Part shown: one piece after another, positions 10,101-18,269 of the stretch
How the letters are laid out: each line of letters begins with the position of its first letter
Numbering within the stretch: the first letter of the stretch is position 1
Assembly: GCA_002238945.1 (NCBI GenBank)
Contig: MPNI01000005.1
Coordinates: forward strand, 1-64,000
DNA length: 64,000 bases
DNA from: Proteobacteria bacterium bin106
GTDB lineage: Bacteria; Bdellovibrionota_B; Oligoflexia; Oligoflexales; Bin106
Direction of reading: 5' to 3'
The notes under the pieces: generated by a model
The model's database searches: none
Told to the model about the DNA's origin: nothing
What the model saw: the letters and a program-made list of their open reading frames with translations, nothing else
Translations under genes and position numbers: made by a program

Positions 10101-10918
10101 TTTCCATGTCTTCTCATAAGCTATCATCTAGCCATCTTGAAACATCACTGCCTTGGTATGCTTCTTTAAAAAACAGGCCTGCTGATGATCCAACAGAAGT
10201 GGCTGATCTTATCGAAGAAAAAAAACTTCTTGGTACGTATTTATCCTCTCATCCCATGCATTTTTATGAAGCTGAAAGGCTGTTTCTTGCTCCTCAAGAA
10301 ACCTTAAAGAGTGTACGTGATCGTTGTTCAAAAACAGAAGAACATGGCAGCGATGAGATGATCATCGTAGCTTTTTTAGCTGATCAATTTCAAAAAATCA
10401 CTCAAAGCCAAACCATGATGGCTCAATTACGTCTTGAAGATGAATCCACCAGTATGGAATGTGTGATCTTTGATAAAGCCATCAAGGCTTGCACATATTG
10501 GCCCTTATCAAACCATAGCTTTGTTTATGTGAGAGGCTACATCCCACGTGGCGAGCATCGTTCTTTTGTTATCAACACCATTGAGCCCATAGAAAAAAAG
10601 CTAGCCTCTGATGTATGTCATATGAGCTTTGAGTGGTTTTGCGGCAAAAAGAGCCATGAGTATCTCCATACCTCTTTTATGAAGCCTTTTTTCGCATCTC
10701 TTAAAACTTACGCTCACAATCATCCTGGCAGTGTAAAGATGTATTTTGTGGCAGACTTTTTAGATGGTTCCTATCACTGGGATTTAGGCATATCTTGTTC
10801 CATCAAAGAGTATGAAACATTTAAAAACATAACCACCACAAGACCTCCCAATGTAGCTGTGAGTTTTGCCTCACGCGTAGCTTCTTATAACGAAGACAGA
10901 GAAGCCATAGAAAAATAA
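7199..10918 (+). CDS. dnaE: DNA polymerase III alpha subunit DnaE
   Basis: This is the replicative polymerase. The PHP domain opens the protein (HLNTKTEYSLLDG, SLTDHGNMFG). The polymerase core carries GPGRGSGAGSLVAF (about residue 415) and the catalytic PDFDVDF (about 455). The conserved GFNKSHSAAYGLILYQTAYLK is near residue 800. Helix-hairpin-helix sequence follows, then an OB-fold (MMAQLRLEDESTSMECVIF) around 1075. At 1239 aa it is slightly longer than a typical DnaE1. The last 100 residues are not recognisable. The start is the ATG directly after the hairpin. It follows msrA with no promoter-sized gap, so it is probably cotranscribed. Confidence 0.96.
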   Translation: MEDSAVFCHLNTKTEYSLLDGSVKICDLLDKLKALGHSYASLTDHGNMFGAVEFYQECNKRGISAILGSTLYISISDHVRDFLNDHAALLPESMIKQLPASFHLTLLAKNHQGYRRLIRLVSAAYEQGLVDDIPVCSYALLKQHLGSKPCDDLIAISSGHMGEIAYLLTLKQHLLVAFPALSASSSQEADKKTDDRHDVYKALLSCIDQSIQCYASLFAKEHFYLEMVDNGIAHRENIHKDLVSLAERCEIGCVATASSYYLDVDDYENHLLAVAIKNTLTERDISQRKSGCSFHLLSNKDFLECFSSYPTAIKNTLSIAHRCKIQLDFTTSHLPSFITGTDDAAKKEDQLLVQLSEEGLKRRLQHPADTLENYHIRLTYEIGVIKEMGFSGYFLIVQDFINWAKKQRIAVGPGRGSGAGSLVAFVLGITDIDPIRWGLIFERFLNPERISLPDFDVDFCQWRREEVIQYVINKYSADKVAYIATFGRLQAKAAVKNVARVLGMSFMKMNRITKMFPPDIGLSLDDVLAKTPQIRDMAQRDEQLSRVIEAAQKLEGMVSHTSVHPAGIIIADRSITDYVPTFKTSRDNCMMSQYEMKKLEQVGLVKFDFLGLKTLSVIDRACGYICATQDSDFDIEHISLDDQDVYEYLSAGRTAGIFQAESSGMTSLCQKMKPNSFSDIIALVALFRPGPLGSGMVDNFIERKHLRQAITYLHPSLEPILQETYGMIVYQEQVQKIAASLAHYSLGEADLLRRAMGKKISAEMQQQKQRFTSGCVKKGIDEDLAIKIFDLMAEFANYGFNKSHSAAYGLILYQTAYLKFHYPWAFMMGIMTCDKDHPQKIRRYIDECLEMNIRVKPPCINASFQEFEVNENKDILFAFEAIKGFGKKSSATIVRERNSQGKFTSIIDLAQRLDLQAFGKKNVEILIKAGAMDCFGFLRKDLLASLDKWVHYSQYVHSKRSSGQQSLFSMSSHKLSSSHLETSLPWYASLKNRPADDPTEVADLIEEKKLLGTYLSSHPMHFYEAERLFLAPQETLKSVRDRCSKTEEHGSDEMIIVAFLADQFQKITQSQTMMAQLRLEDESTSMECVIFDKAIKACTYWPLSNHSFVYVRGYIPRGEHRSFVINTIEPIEKKLASDVCHMSFEWFCGKKSHEYLHTSFMKPFFASLKTYAHNHPGSVKMYFVADFLDGSYHWDLGISCSIKEYETFKNITTTRPPNVAVSFASRVASYNEDREAIEK

Positions 10919-10966
10919 TATCAACTCTCCACCAACAAATAATCTTGCTTAACTTAATAAGAGATT

Positions 10967-11971
10967 CTAAAAATGATAGCTCAGTGAGCTATATAAAGGT
11001 GAGATACGTAAACGTAGATAAGGTTGTACTCTCATGGAAGTGGTGCTTATGTGAGCCTTTTTTTGAGAAGATAATGATCCTTGAAAGCGTTCTGTGTAAG
11101 CATCCCATATCTTAGGTGCATAATGAGGAGCTAAATAGGTTTTCACTTCAGCACCAATCACTCCACTCATAAAGTATGGTAATGCTGCTTCTTTATCCCC
11201 TAGTTCAAAAGCTATAAGCAAAGCCAGTATGCCATTCACTCCTACTCGTATCATATGAGCTTTTAAGGACCGTCTTCCTTCTTGCTTTTGCTTGGCTTTC
11301 CATAAATAACTTTCCATGATCTCATCATCTCGATGAGTGACGTTTGACAAAGATCTATAATACCTAACTGCTTTCTGTGTGGGATGAGACAGTATGAACA
11401 TCACATGTTCATACAGAGAGTACATATCAAGTATAGTATCAAGTCCTGCTATGTATCGTTTTGTTGTCGTATCATCAACTGTTTCTGTGTCTGAAAATAG
11501 AGGACGACTTTCTATGACATAATAACTATTTTTTATCAAAGAAAACCCATGATAACTGCCAAAACCATAACTCCACAGATAATGATGCCATTGATAATCA
11601 CTGAGTTTTTGATAGATAAACTCAGCACGTTCACCAACCGCAACAGAGCTTTGAGTCTGCACAGAATTTGGCACTTGCTGCATGCTAGTAGCAAGTGCCA
11701 AAGAAGAACACAGTTGAAGCCCTCCAACTAGCATTCCTAGCTTAACTAGCTTAACTAGCTTAACTAGCTTAACTAGCTTAACTAGCTTAACTAGCTTAAC
11801 TAGCTTAACTAGCTTAACTAGCTTAACTAGCTTAACTAGCTTAACTAGCTTAACAAAAAACCATCTTTTAAAGGCATTCATCACACAAAAAGACTTAACA
11901 CAATAATGGAAGCTAGCCAAGCTGTGACGGCTTGTATTCACATGGCTTGTATTCCAACAGCCTCTATCCAT
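10967..11971 (-). CDS. Unknown protein with 13 tandem VKL repeats near its N-terminus, 334 aa
   Basis: The ATG at 11971 is preceded by ACGAGGAGCTT, a strong ribosome-binding site, so this start is preferred over the internal MNAFKRWFF at 11881. Residues 40-78 are a perfect (VKL)13 run. It is followed by GMLVGGLQLCSSLALATS, which resembles a signal-peptide core and cleavage region, so the N-terminus is odd for an exported protein. The remaining 230 residues are Tyr/His/Leu-rich with no family I recognise. A possible membrane segment is GVNGILALLIAFELG. It converges on dnaE with a 48-bp gap. Function unknown. Confidence 0.65.
   Translation of the reverse strand: MDRGCWNTSHVNTSRHSLASFHYCVKSFCVMNAFKRWFFVKLVKLVKLVKLVKLVKLVKLVKLVKLVKLVKLVKLVKLGMLVGGLQLCSSLALATSMQQVPNSVQTQSSVAVGERAEFIYQKLSDYQWHHYLWSYGFGSYHGFSLIKNSYYVIESRPLFSDTETVDDTTTKRYIAGLDTILDMYSLYEHVMFILSHPTQKAVRYYRSLSNVTHRDDEIMESYLWKAKQKQEGRRSLKAHMIRVGVNGILALLIAFELGDKEAALPYFMSGVIGAEVKTYLAPHYAPKIWDAYTERFQGSLSSQKKAHISTTSMRVQPYLRLRISPLYSSLSYHF
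11741..11854 (-). repeat. 9-bp tandem repeat, 13 units, encoding VKL
   Basis: CTTAAC recurs every 9 bp from 11741 to 11849 as the unit CTTAACTAG. Of the three minus-strand frames only the K-L-V one is open, since the others contain TAG or TAA in every unit. The array therefore keeps its frame for any copy number. Confidence 0.95.
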
Positions 11972-12429
11972 AAGCTCCTCGTTATGATGGTGGGTTCTAC
12001 TTGCATAGTTATGTGGTCTTTATTTCTATTTTTTTGTTATTTTGTTATTTTCTTAGGTTAGATAGTCAGCAGCTAAGAGATAAACTATTAGCTGCAACTG
12101 TTCATATATCTTAACTATTTTACAAGCTTACAGGTTATCTCAACTGAAATCTAGCACAAGCCTAAAGAGAAATTTATGGTAACAGGCATCATAGCAAGCC
12201 ATAGCAAGCCATAGCAAGGAAAGCCCATCTATGACTCTTGATGACTGTTTGGAGTAATTAAGCTATCATGACACATGTGACTGCAGCGTCATAAAGAACA
12301 TGATGAGTCGATACTATCCAAAAAAAGCAAAGAGAGTACGATAGAGATGTATATTTAGAAACTCATAGAAGAACATATCATGCATTAAAGAATATATTAC
12401 CATCCATCACACAACAACCACTACTCATA
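11972..12429. other. 458-bp divergent intergenic region
   Basis: This lies between the VKL-repeat gene (minus) and the transglycosylase (plus) and so should hold both promoters. It is AT-rich. A short tandem repeat, CATAGCAAGC three times, lies near 12190-12218. No RNA gene is evident. Confidence 0.45.
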
Positions 12430-13407
12430 ATGATGAAGCATATCTACAAGAATGCCCCTGCCATAGCGGCTCTTGCTACAAGTGCTGCAAGAGAGAATAT
12501 GAGGCGGCTAAGGCAAGTTACCAGACTACTTACTAGAATACGATGCAGACCAAAAGCATACTGGCTAGACTTTCTTTTGCATTTTAAGAATCAAAGCCAG
12601 AACAACAGCAAGAACAACATCAAGAACAACATCAAGAACAAAAACAGACTTAGATTCAAAAGTTGGCATCTCAGAGCTACCATAGCGGTTATGGTGTGTG
12701 CGTTACTTGGTTTTTTATTGGCTCCTTGCTTTGCTACTTTGAGAGCATTTAGTCATGGTGAGGTATGGCAGCAACGAGGATATGATCACCGAGGACATCC
12801 ACAAACTGTGGTCATGAGAAAGGGATATCCTGGTTGGACAGATTACAAGGATATCTCTAAGTATTTTATTCACGCACTTTTATCTGCTGAGGATAGTCGT
12901 TTTTTTCTTCATCATGGTATCGATATCCGTGAGATCTGGCAGTCACTTTTGTTGAATATAGAAAAAGGAAAAATCATACGAGGTGGCTCGACAATCACTC
13001 AACAGGTGGTGAAAATGGTAGGGTTATCTCAACACAAGACTTTACTACGTAAAATAAGAGAAGTATTCGGAGCTCTTGTGGTAGACAGTGTGTTGAGTAA
13101 GGAAGATATTTTAGGCTGGTATATCAACCTTGTTTATTTTGGCTCAGGAGCATATGGTATCCATGAGGCAGCACAATATTATTTTGATACGCATCCATCT
13201 TCACTGACAGTAGCAGAGTCTATTCACTTGGCCATGATTTTACCTGGACCTCACATCCGATCACGATCTTTAAGAGAAAAATCGTTGAGTGTTTTTGGAA
13301 GAAAGCGTTTTAAGAAGCTTCTCAGTGAGATGTATAACAGTCATTATATCACCACAAAACAATATCAAGTGGCTGTACGTACTGGCAACTTTGGCAGTCC
13401 TCTATAG
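12430..13407 (+). CDS. mtgA: Monofunctional peptidoglycan glycosyltransferase (GT51)
   Basis: This enzyme polymerises lipid II into glycan strands at the outer face of the inner membrane. GT51 motifs are all present: SAEDSRFFLHHGID with the catalytic Glu, IRGGSTITQQ, and KIREVFGALVVDSVLSKEDI followed by the YFGSGAYGIHEAA stretch. No transpeptidase domain follows. A single membrane anchor (ATIAVMVCALLGFLLAPCF) lies near residue 80-100. The cytoplasmic stretch before it is long and contains an Asn/Lys/Ile low-complexity run (NNSKNNIKNNIKNKN). Internal starts such as MRRLRQ are possible. The symbol is assigned by domain organisation only. Confidence 0.88.
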   Translation: MMKHIYKNAPAIAALATSAARENMRRLRQVTRLLTRIRCRPKAYWLDFLLHFKNQSQNNSKNNIKNNIKNKNRLRFKSWHLRATIAVMVCALLGFLLAPCFATLRAFSHGEVWQQRGYDHRGHPQTVVMRKGYPGWTDYKDISKYFIHALLSAEDSRFFLHHGIDIREIWQSLLLNIEKGKIIRGGSTITQQVVKMVGLSQHKTLLRKIREVFGALVVDSVLSKEDILGWYINLVYFGSGAYGIHEAAQYYFDTHPSSLTVAESIHLAMILPGPHIRSRSLREKSLSVFGRKRFKKLLSEMYNSHYITTKQYQVAVRTGNFGSPL

Positions 13408-13473
13408 CCGGTGATATAGAATCGCAATGACAGTTTAAGTATGCCATGAAAGTTGGATAATAGGGAGGATACT

Positions 13474-13494
13474 ATGAGCCATGACTCGCCATAA
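13474..13494 (+). promoter_or_regulatory. Six-codon leader ORF overlapping the helicase start
   Basis: GGGAGGA (13463-13469) is spaced five bases from ATG at 13474, which opens MSHDSP and stops at 13494. The helicase ATG at 13481 lies in another frame and 12 bases from the same Shine-Dalgarno. Initiation may therefore compete between the two. It may be fortuitous. Confidence 0.35.
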
Positions 13495-15925
13495 AGATAA
13501 AAACATCAAAAAACATCCTAAAAAAACCACCAGATCTCCTCGCCGTTTTCCATCTGCAGCAGGTGTGTCATCATCTGATCATGACAGAGGCAATGATCAG
13601 AGAAAAAAGGGTCCTGGCAGGCCGTATCGTTTGCATGGACGTTCATATGATAGTAAAAGCTCTTACACAAAAGTCCCTCGTCTTTTTCCATCTAAAGAAA
13701 AGCGTGAGCTTGCTGTCTGTCGTAGTCAAGAACAACTCAAAGAGTGGCATAAGCAGAGTGCTCGTACAGGACAGCATATTACAGAAACGCATCATCTTGA
13801 TCGTTTAGACCTTCTTGATACATGGCAAGCTGATGCTTTTGAAGCTTTGATGAAAGGCAGTCATGTGGTGGTGGATGCACCTACCACAGCTGGTAAAACC
13901 CGTATTGTGGAAACATTTTTGTTTTCCAAGCTTGCCACAAACTCTACCTTGCAACCTTTCCGTGCTTGCTACACCTGTCCTGTAAAATCTCTTGCCAATG
14001 ACAAGTTAATGGAGATGCGATCTTTGTTTGGTGAAGATAAGGTAGGTATCAATACCGGTGATATCAAACATAATCTTGATGCTCCACTCATTGTGGCTAC
14101 TTTAGAGAGTTATCGCAATTCTCTATTAGGTTTAGATATACGCCTTCCTATTCATTTAGTCATTTTTGATGAATATCATTATATTCAAGACTTTGCCCGT
14201 GGCAGTTCTTGGGAAGAAGCTATCATTCTCTCAGATCCAGCTAGTCAGCTATTACTGCTCAGCGCTTCTGTGGCTAATAGTGATGATTTTGCCACATGGA
14301 TCCAAGGCATACATAATCATCCTACCGTTCATATTCGTACAGAAAAAAGGCCCGTACCTCTAAAGAACATGATTTTTGATGGTGATCATTGGTTTTTAGA
14401 AAAATACGTTCCCCATTTTTCTAAAAACCCTCACAGCACACCTGAAGATATAATCCCCTACTCTATTCTTGTAAAATCTTTAGCACAAGCTGAAGCCGAA
14501 GCGCTCACACCTTGTTTGGTTTACACAGGTAAGCGACTTTCTTGTGAGCGTTTAGCTAAAGTATTTGCTAGAAGACTCAAACCTTTAGATCCCCTTAAAA
14601 GTCGCAAGCTAAGTGAAGATTTTGATCATGCTTTAAGCACATACAAAGCCACAGAACTTTGTTCTCACGCTTACCGCAAAATGTTGGTTCATGCTGGAGT
14701 GGCATATCATCATTCCGGCCTACCTCCTCCTTTACGTATCAGCGTAGAAGCTTTGATTAAACAAGGCCAGTTACGTATTTGTGTTGCAACTTCTGGATTA
14801 AGTTTGGGTATTAACTTTGCAGTACGTTCAGCTTTGATTGCTGATGGTAAACGTCCTGGGGATCAAGGGGTAATGGAATATCCTCCCTCAGATATTCTTC
14901 AGATGCTCGGTCGTGCTGGAAGACGTGGCAGTGATATGGTGGGTTATTCTTTATGGCCCACACACAAACATTATCAAGCCTTTGGCGGAGCTGAGCGTGA
15001 AGGTATTACGCCTCGTCTCAAATATGATCCCAGCACGTTTTTAGGACTATTAGAAAAAGGATTATCTTTAACAACCATTGAAACTTTGTATCGTAAAAGT
15101 TTTCAATATTACTTTGCTAAAGAACATCGCGTAAAGCTTATCTCTGGGAGTCGTTTAACCAAGTTTTTAGCACCTAAAACATCACTACCATGTAAAGATG
15201 TTTCGGCGATGTATGTCTTTCATAAATGGCAATCAGAGAAAGGTGGCATGTGTGGTGGATGTTCACATAGAGAGTTATGTCATCCATTTATCACTTCTTC
15301 GCTCGATGATCATCTCTCTAAGTTGCATTACCACCTTCATAGTATCGGTGCTATTAACGATCAAGAAGCTCTTACATCTTATGGAGGCATTGCTAAGTAT
15401 TTTCCTCATCCAGGAGGACTCTACATTGCAAAATTATTAACTAGTGGCTTTAAACAAACACGATCGATCACCGATCTTGCTGAAATTATGGCAAGCTTCA
15501 GCTTAGCTTTTTACAAGTCCATCGATTCTGCAACTCACTACTCACTACCTGTTAATGAAAAAAATTACCGACGTTCATTAGCTAAGCTGTATCCTACAGA
15601 ACTTTTCAGCCATCTCTATGATATGCCTTTTCGTGGCAAAAAAGTACTTTCACTCATTGATTGTAACCCTGAAGCTGGTTATTTGATTAAACGCTGGATC
15701 ATGAATGATAGCTGGGAAGAGTTGATTCATGAGGTTTGTCATCGCTATTTTGCCAGTGGTGATGTGTTTTCTCTTATCTACAAAACAGCCAACTACCTAC
15801 AATCCTTAGCTCAATCAAAATTGCCCATGAGCAAAGAAGCACGAGATTTACGCGCTCATCTTCTCAGACCTCCACTGGACTACATTATGCCACCAGGAGA
15901 GAACAACCAGAAAGTCAAATCATAA
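13481..15925 (+). CDS. Ski2-like DExH-box superfamily 2 helicase, 814 aa
   Basis: This is an ATP-dependent nucleic-acid helicase. The first 100 residues are basic and Arg/Lys-rich. Motif I is APTTAGKTR (about 130). Motif II is FDEYHYI, motif III is LLLSASV, and motif VI is QMLGRAGRRG, the form typical of Ski2/Mtr4/Hel308-type enzymes. Between motifs II and VI lies AYHHSGLPPPLRI. A later CGGCSHRELC looks like a metal-binding knuckle. The C-terminal 250 residues are helical. The substrate is unknown; RNA turnover or DNA repair are both possible. It follows the transglycosylase on the same strand with a 73-bp gap. Confidence 0.82.
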   Translation: MTRHKDKNIKKHPKKTTRSPRRFPSAAGVSSSDHDRGNDQRKKGPGRPYRLHGRSYDSKSSYTKVPRLFPSKEKRELAVCRSQEQLKEWHKQSARTGQHITETHHLDRLDLLDTWQADAFEALMKGSHVVVDAPTTAGKTRIVETFLFSKLATNSTLQPFRACYTCPVKSLANDKLMEMRSLFGEDKVGINTGDIKHNLDAPLIVATLESYRNSLLGLDIRLPIHLVIFDEYHYIQDFARGSSWEEAIILSDPASQLLLLSASVANSDDFATWIQGIHNHPTVHIRTEKRPVPLKNMIFDGDHWFLEKYVPHFSKNPHSTPEDIIPYSILVKSLAQAEAEALTPCLVYTGKRLSCERLAKVFARRLKPLDPLKSRKLSEDFDHALSTYKATELCSHAYRKMLVHAGVAYHHSGLPPPLRISVEALIKQGQLRICVATSGLSLGINFAVRSALIADGKRPGDQGVMEYPPSDILQMLGRAGRRGSDMVGYSLWPTHKHYQAFGGAEREGITPRLKYDPSTFLGLLEKGLSLTTIETLYRKSFQYYFAKEHRVKLISGSRLTKFLAPKTSLPCKDVSAMYVFHKWQSEKGGMCGGCSHRELCHPFITSSLDDHLSKLHYHLHSIGAINDQEALTSYGGIAKYFPHPGGLYIAKLLTSGFKQTRSITDLAEIMASFSLAFYKSIDSATHYSLPVNEKNYRRSLAKLYPTELFSHLYDMPFRGKKVLSLIDCNPEAGYLIKRWIMNDSWEELIHEVCHRYFASGDVFSLIYKTANYLQSLAQSKLPMSKEARDLRAHLLRPPLDYIMPPGENNQKVKS

Positions 15926-16186
15926 AGCAAACGTTTCATCACCCCATAACACTCTACACCTATCCTCACACCTTCTCTCCTCACACACCCTCTCTATTAA
16001 GTGGATAAAAAGAGTTTTATAGTAAAAATTTCAAAAAATCCATAACAAACATACAACCTCATCACTTTAAACCTAGCTTTAACATCTCAAAGTCAGTAAA
16101 AATCCTAACCTACCAAAATAACAGACTTTTTTGTGAAACGTATTCTTAAATGCACACACTACAGATCTCTGATGTTTGATCAAAAA
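15926..16186. other. Spacer between helicase gene and transposase
   Basis: AT-rich sequence of about 260 bp containing no ORF. It should include the left end of the insertion sequence. No unambiguous terminal inverted repeat could be matched to the right side. ACAG followed some bases later by ATC is shared near 16162 and in the complement near 17955, but the match is weak. Confidence 0.3.
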
Positions 16187-17857
16187 TCATGATATTTTAT
16201 AAGGTCTAGTTGAGTACTGTATGCCAAAAGTTTTATAGATTTTTTCTGCTTCTTTAGACAGTTCCCTCGCTATTCCATAAGCATCAGAAAACTTTTTTCT
16301 GCTATCACAAACAACATATGTTTCAACGTCTCTCAAAGTATCTAAGATTTTTTGAGGAGCATAAGAAATACCAACTTTCTTAAGTTCTATCGCCGTATAC
16401 TTAAGCAAGACATATGTTAAAAAACATATAAATATGTGAGCGTATATGCGCTCTGCTTTCCAGTGATAAATAGGATGCATGCTCAAAGTATGCTCATTGA
16501 TCATAAACTGCTTTTCTGTCTTGCATAGACGACGATAATTTTTAAATATAGCTTGTGGTTTCGCAGTTCTGTTTGTACAAAGACCATAGATACCATCCCA
16601 TTGATAATCTTCTGCTATCTTATTTCGATCAACAACATAAGATACGCCTTTTTTAGAAGAAACTTTTTTTACATAACGACCTATGTCTTTATACATCTCA
16701 ATACTGCTGGCTGCTATCGAATCTTCTTTACCAACAAATTTATTTAGCTTTTTTAAAATTTCTTCTCTTTTCATTCTGTCTCTTACGCAACGACTTTCAT
16801 TATATGATATGACAAACCTTCGATTCTTGTGACGCAATTCACAATATTGACTTTGTGAATATAACAGTATATCTTCATTATTAATTTTAGTTTGCATTTT
16901 TTCTTTAAAATCTAATATGTCTTTTTTAATCTTCACAGGAAGATTATTAAGAGTGATACGAACTATATACTCTGCTCTAGTACCATCTTTTTTTTCCTTA
17001 AGAGAATCTAAATAACTCAGATTTTTATCTAAAAACATACTCCTATCTGCTACCAGAGATATTTTTTTGATAGATTGTTGTTTTATATAGGGATCCATAA
17101 CCTCAGATAACGTTTTAGAATCAGCCATATTTTCTTGAAATACTTCAAAAGATAGTGGCATCCCGCTTTCATCTGACAAAATAGCCAGAACAATTTGAAC
17201 TTCTCCATTTTTTGCATCTTTTTCATCTTCAAAATCTTGAAGATTGTCTTCACGTACTGATTTAAAGTAGAGTGTGGTGACATCAAAAAGCAATAACTTG
17301 AGATGTTTTCTACCAGCTAAAAGAGTCTGAAAAATCTGCTTTTTTAAGTCTTCTTTACTATCTGAAACACGATCCATCATAAATAAAATTCTTCTCAAAG
17401 ATATTTCTTTATTCAAATACCTTTGAAGTTTCAATGAGCTCTCACTTTTACTACATGACTCATAAGCATGCATTAACACAACATACTTAAGTACTTCGTT
17501 AAGATTTGTTGTATTTCTCCCTTTTGTCAAAAGCTTTGAGAAATTCAATTTTTCATAAATATGTCCAAAGATGTCTTCAAAGCCTTTATTATATCTTGAT
17601 CCTCCCACAAGATCATAGATGTTGATATGATTCTCTGGAGATGGAGAAAGATTAGGAAGCGCAATCTTTCCGTTTTTGTAGTCTTCTATGATTCCCTTTC
17701 CAATTTTTTGAAATCGTTTGATCTCTTCAGGATCTTTTGACTGACCAATGGTTTTAACAGTACGATTAGTAGGTGTGCCGGTGTCTTTTTTTCGATATGC
17801 TACCACGAGTCGAACTACAGTGGCTCCACTTTTTAACTTAGGACATGACATAAACAT
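16187..17857 (-). mobile_element. IS1634/IS4-like DDE transposase, apparently intact
   Basis: The 556-aa product has the layout of IS1634-type transposases. It opens with CPKLKSGATVVRLVVAYR, then a long helical region. The acidic triad candidates are LFDVTTLYF, SLVADRSMF and CKTEKQFMINEH, the last followed by HPIYHWKAERIYAHIFICFL, the usual signature of this group. The frame is unbroken, so the element may still be active. It sits alone between the helicase and the exported-protein array. Element ends and target duplication were not resolved. Confidence 0.88.
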
Positions 17858-18269
17858 ACTTTACTCCATTTTTATGGCCTTTTATGGTGATCAAGACGGC
17901 TGGTAACAATCAAGCTGGCAATCAAAATGACGATTAAGATCGTAATCACTGTAGGTTATTACATTATAATAACCTTAAAAAACACTACAACACTCTACAA
18001 CACTCTACAACAGACAGAACAATATAGTAGCTGTTACGTGATGATTATTACCTAATGTGTTGATAAATCAAGCAAAAAACATGCCTTCGTTTAAATCGTT
18101 ACTTAAAATGAAGAAAGATTTTTTAAGTTTCGTAACACCTTAAATATCAAAATCATAAACAAACAAGGCTTTGCTAGCTAACAAAACCTCGCTTAAATGA
18201 CCCAAGAAAGACATGCTCCGTTTAGGATATCACAAGAGATGCTCAAGAGAGAAAAACCATCAATACGTA
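17858..18269. other. 412-bp gene-free stretch right of the transposase
   Basis: It holds a perfect inverted repeat AGGTTATTA/TAATAACCT (17953-17975), a triplicated ACACTCTACAAC-type run near 17985-18012, and the terminator-like element of the next gene at 18157-18192. The right end of the insertion sequence must lie here. Confidence 0.4.
18157..18192 (-). terminator. Imperfect terminator-like stem after the first array gene
   Basis: On the minus strand AGCGAGGTTTTGTTAGC folds onto TAGCAAAGCCTTG with a few mismatches, followed by TTTGTTTATG. It corresponds to the perfect 32-bp terminator of the neighbouring paralog at 20361-20400, so the duplication unit included its terminator. Confidence 0.55.

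Noticed and set aside
11741-12220. Possible CRISPR array from the short repeats near 11.7 and 12.2 kb
   Set aside because: Units are contiguous without spacers and one array is coding; no cas gene is present.
17953-17975. AGGTTATTA inverted repeat considered as terminator or insertion-sequence end
   Set aside because: No U-run follows on either strand and no matching copy lies at the left end of the element.
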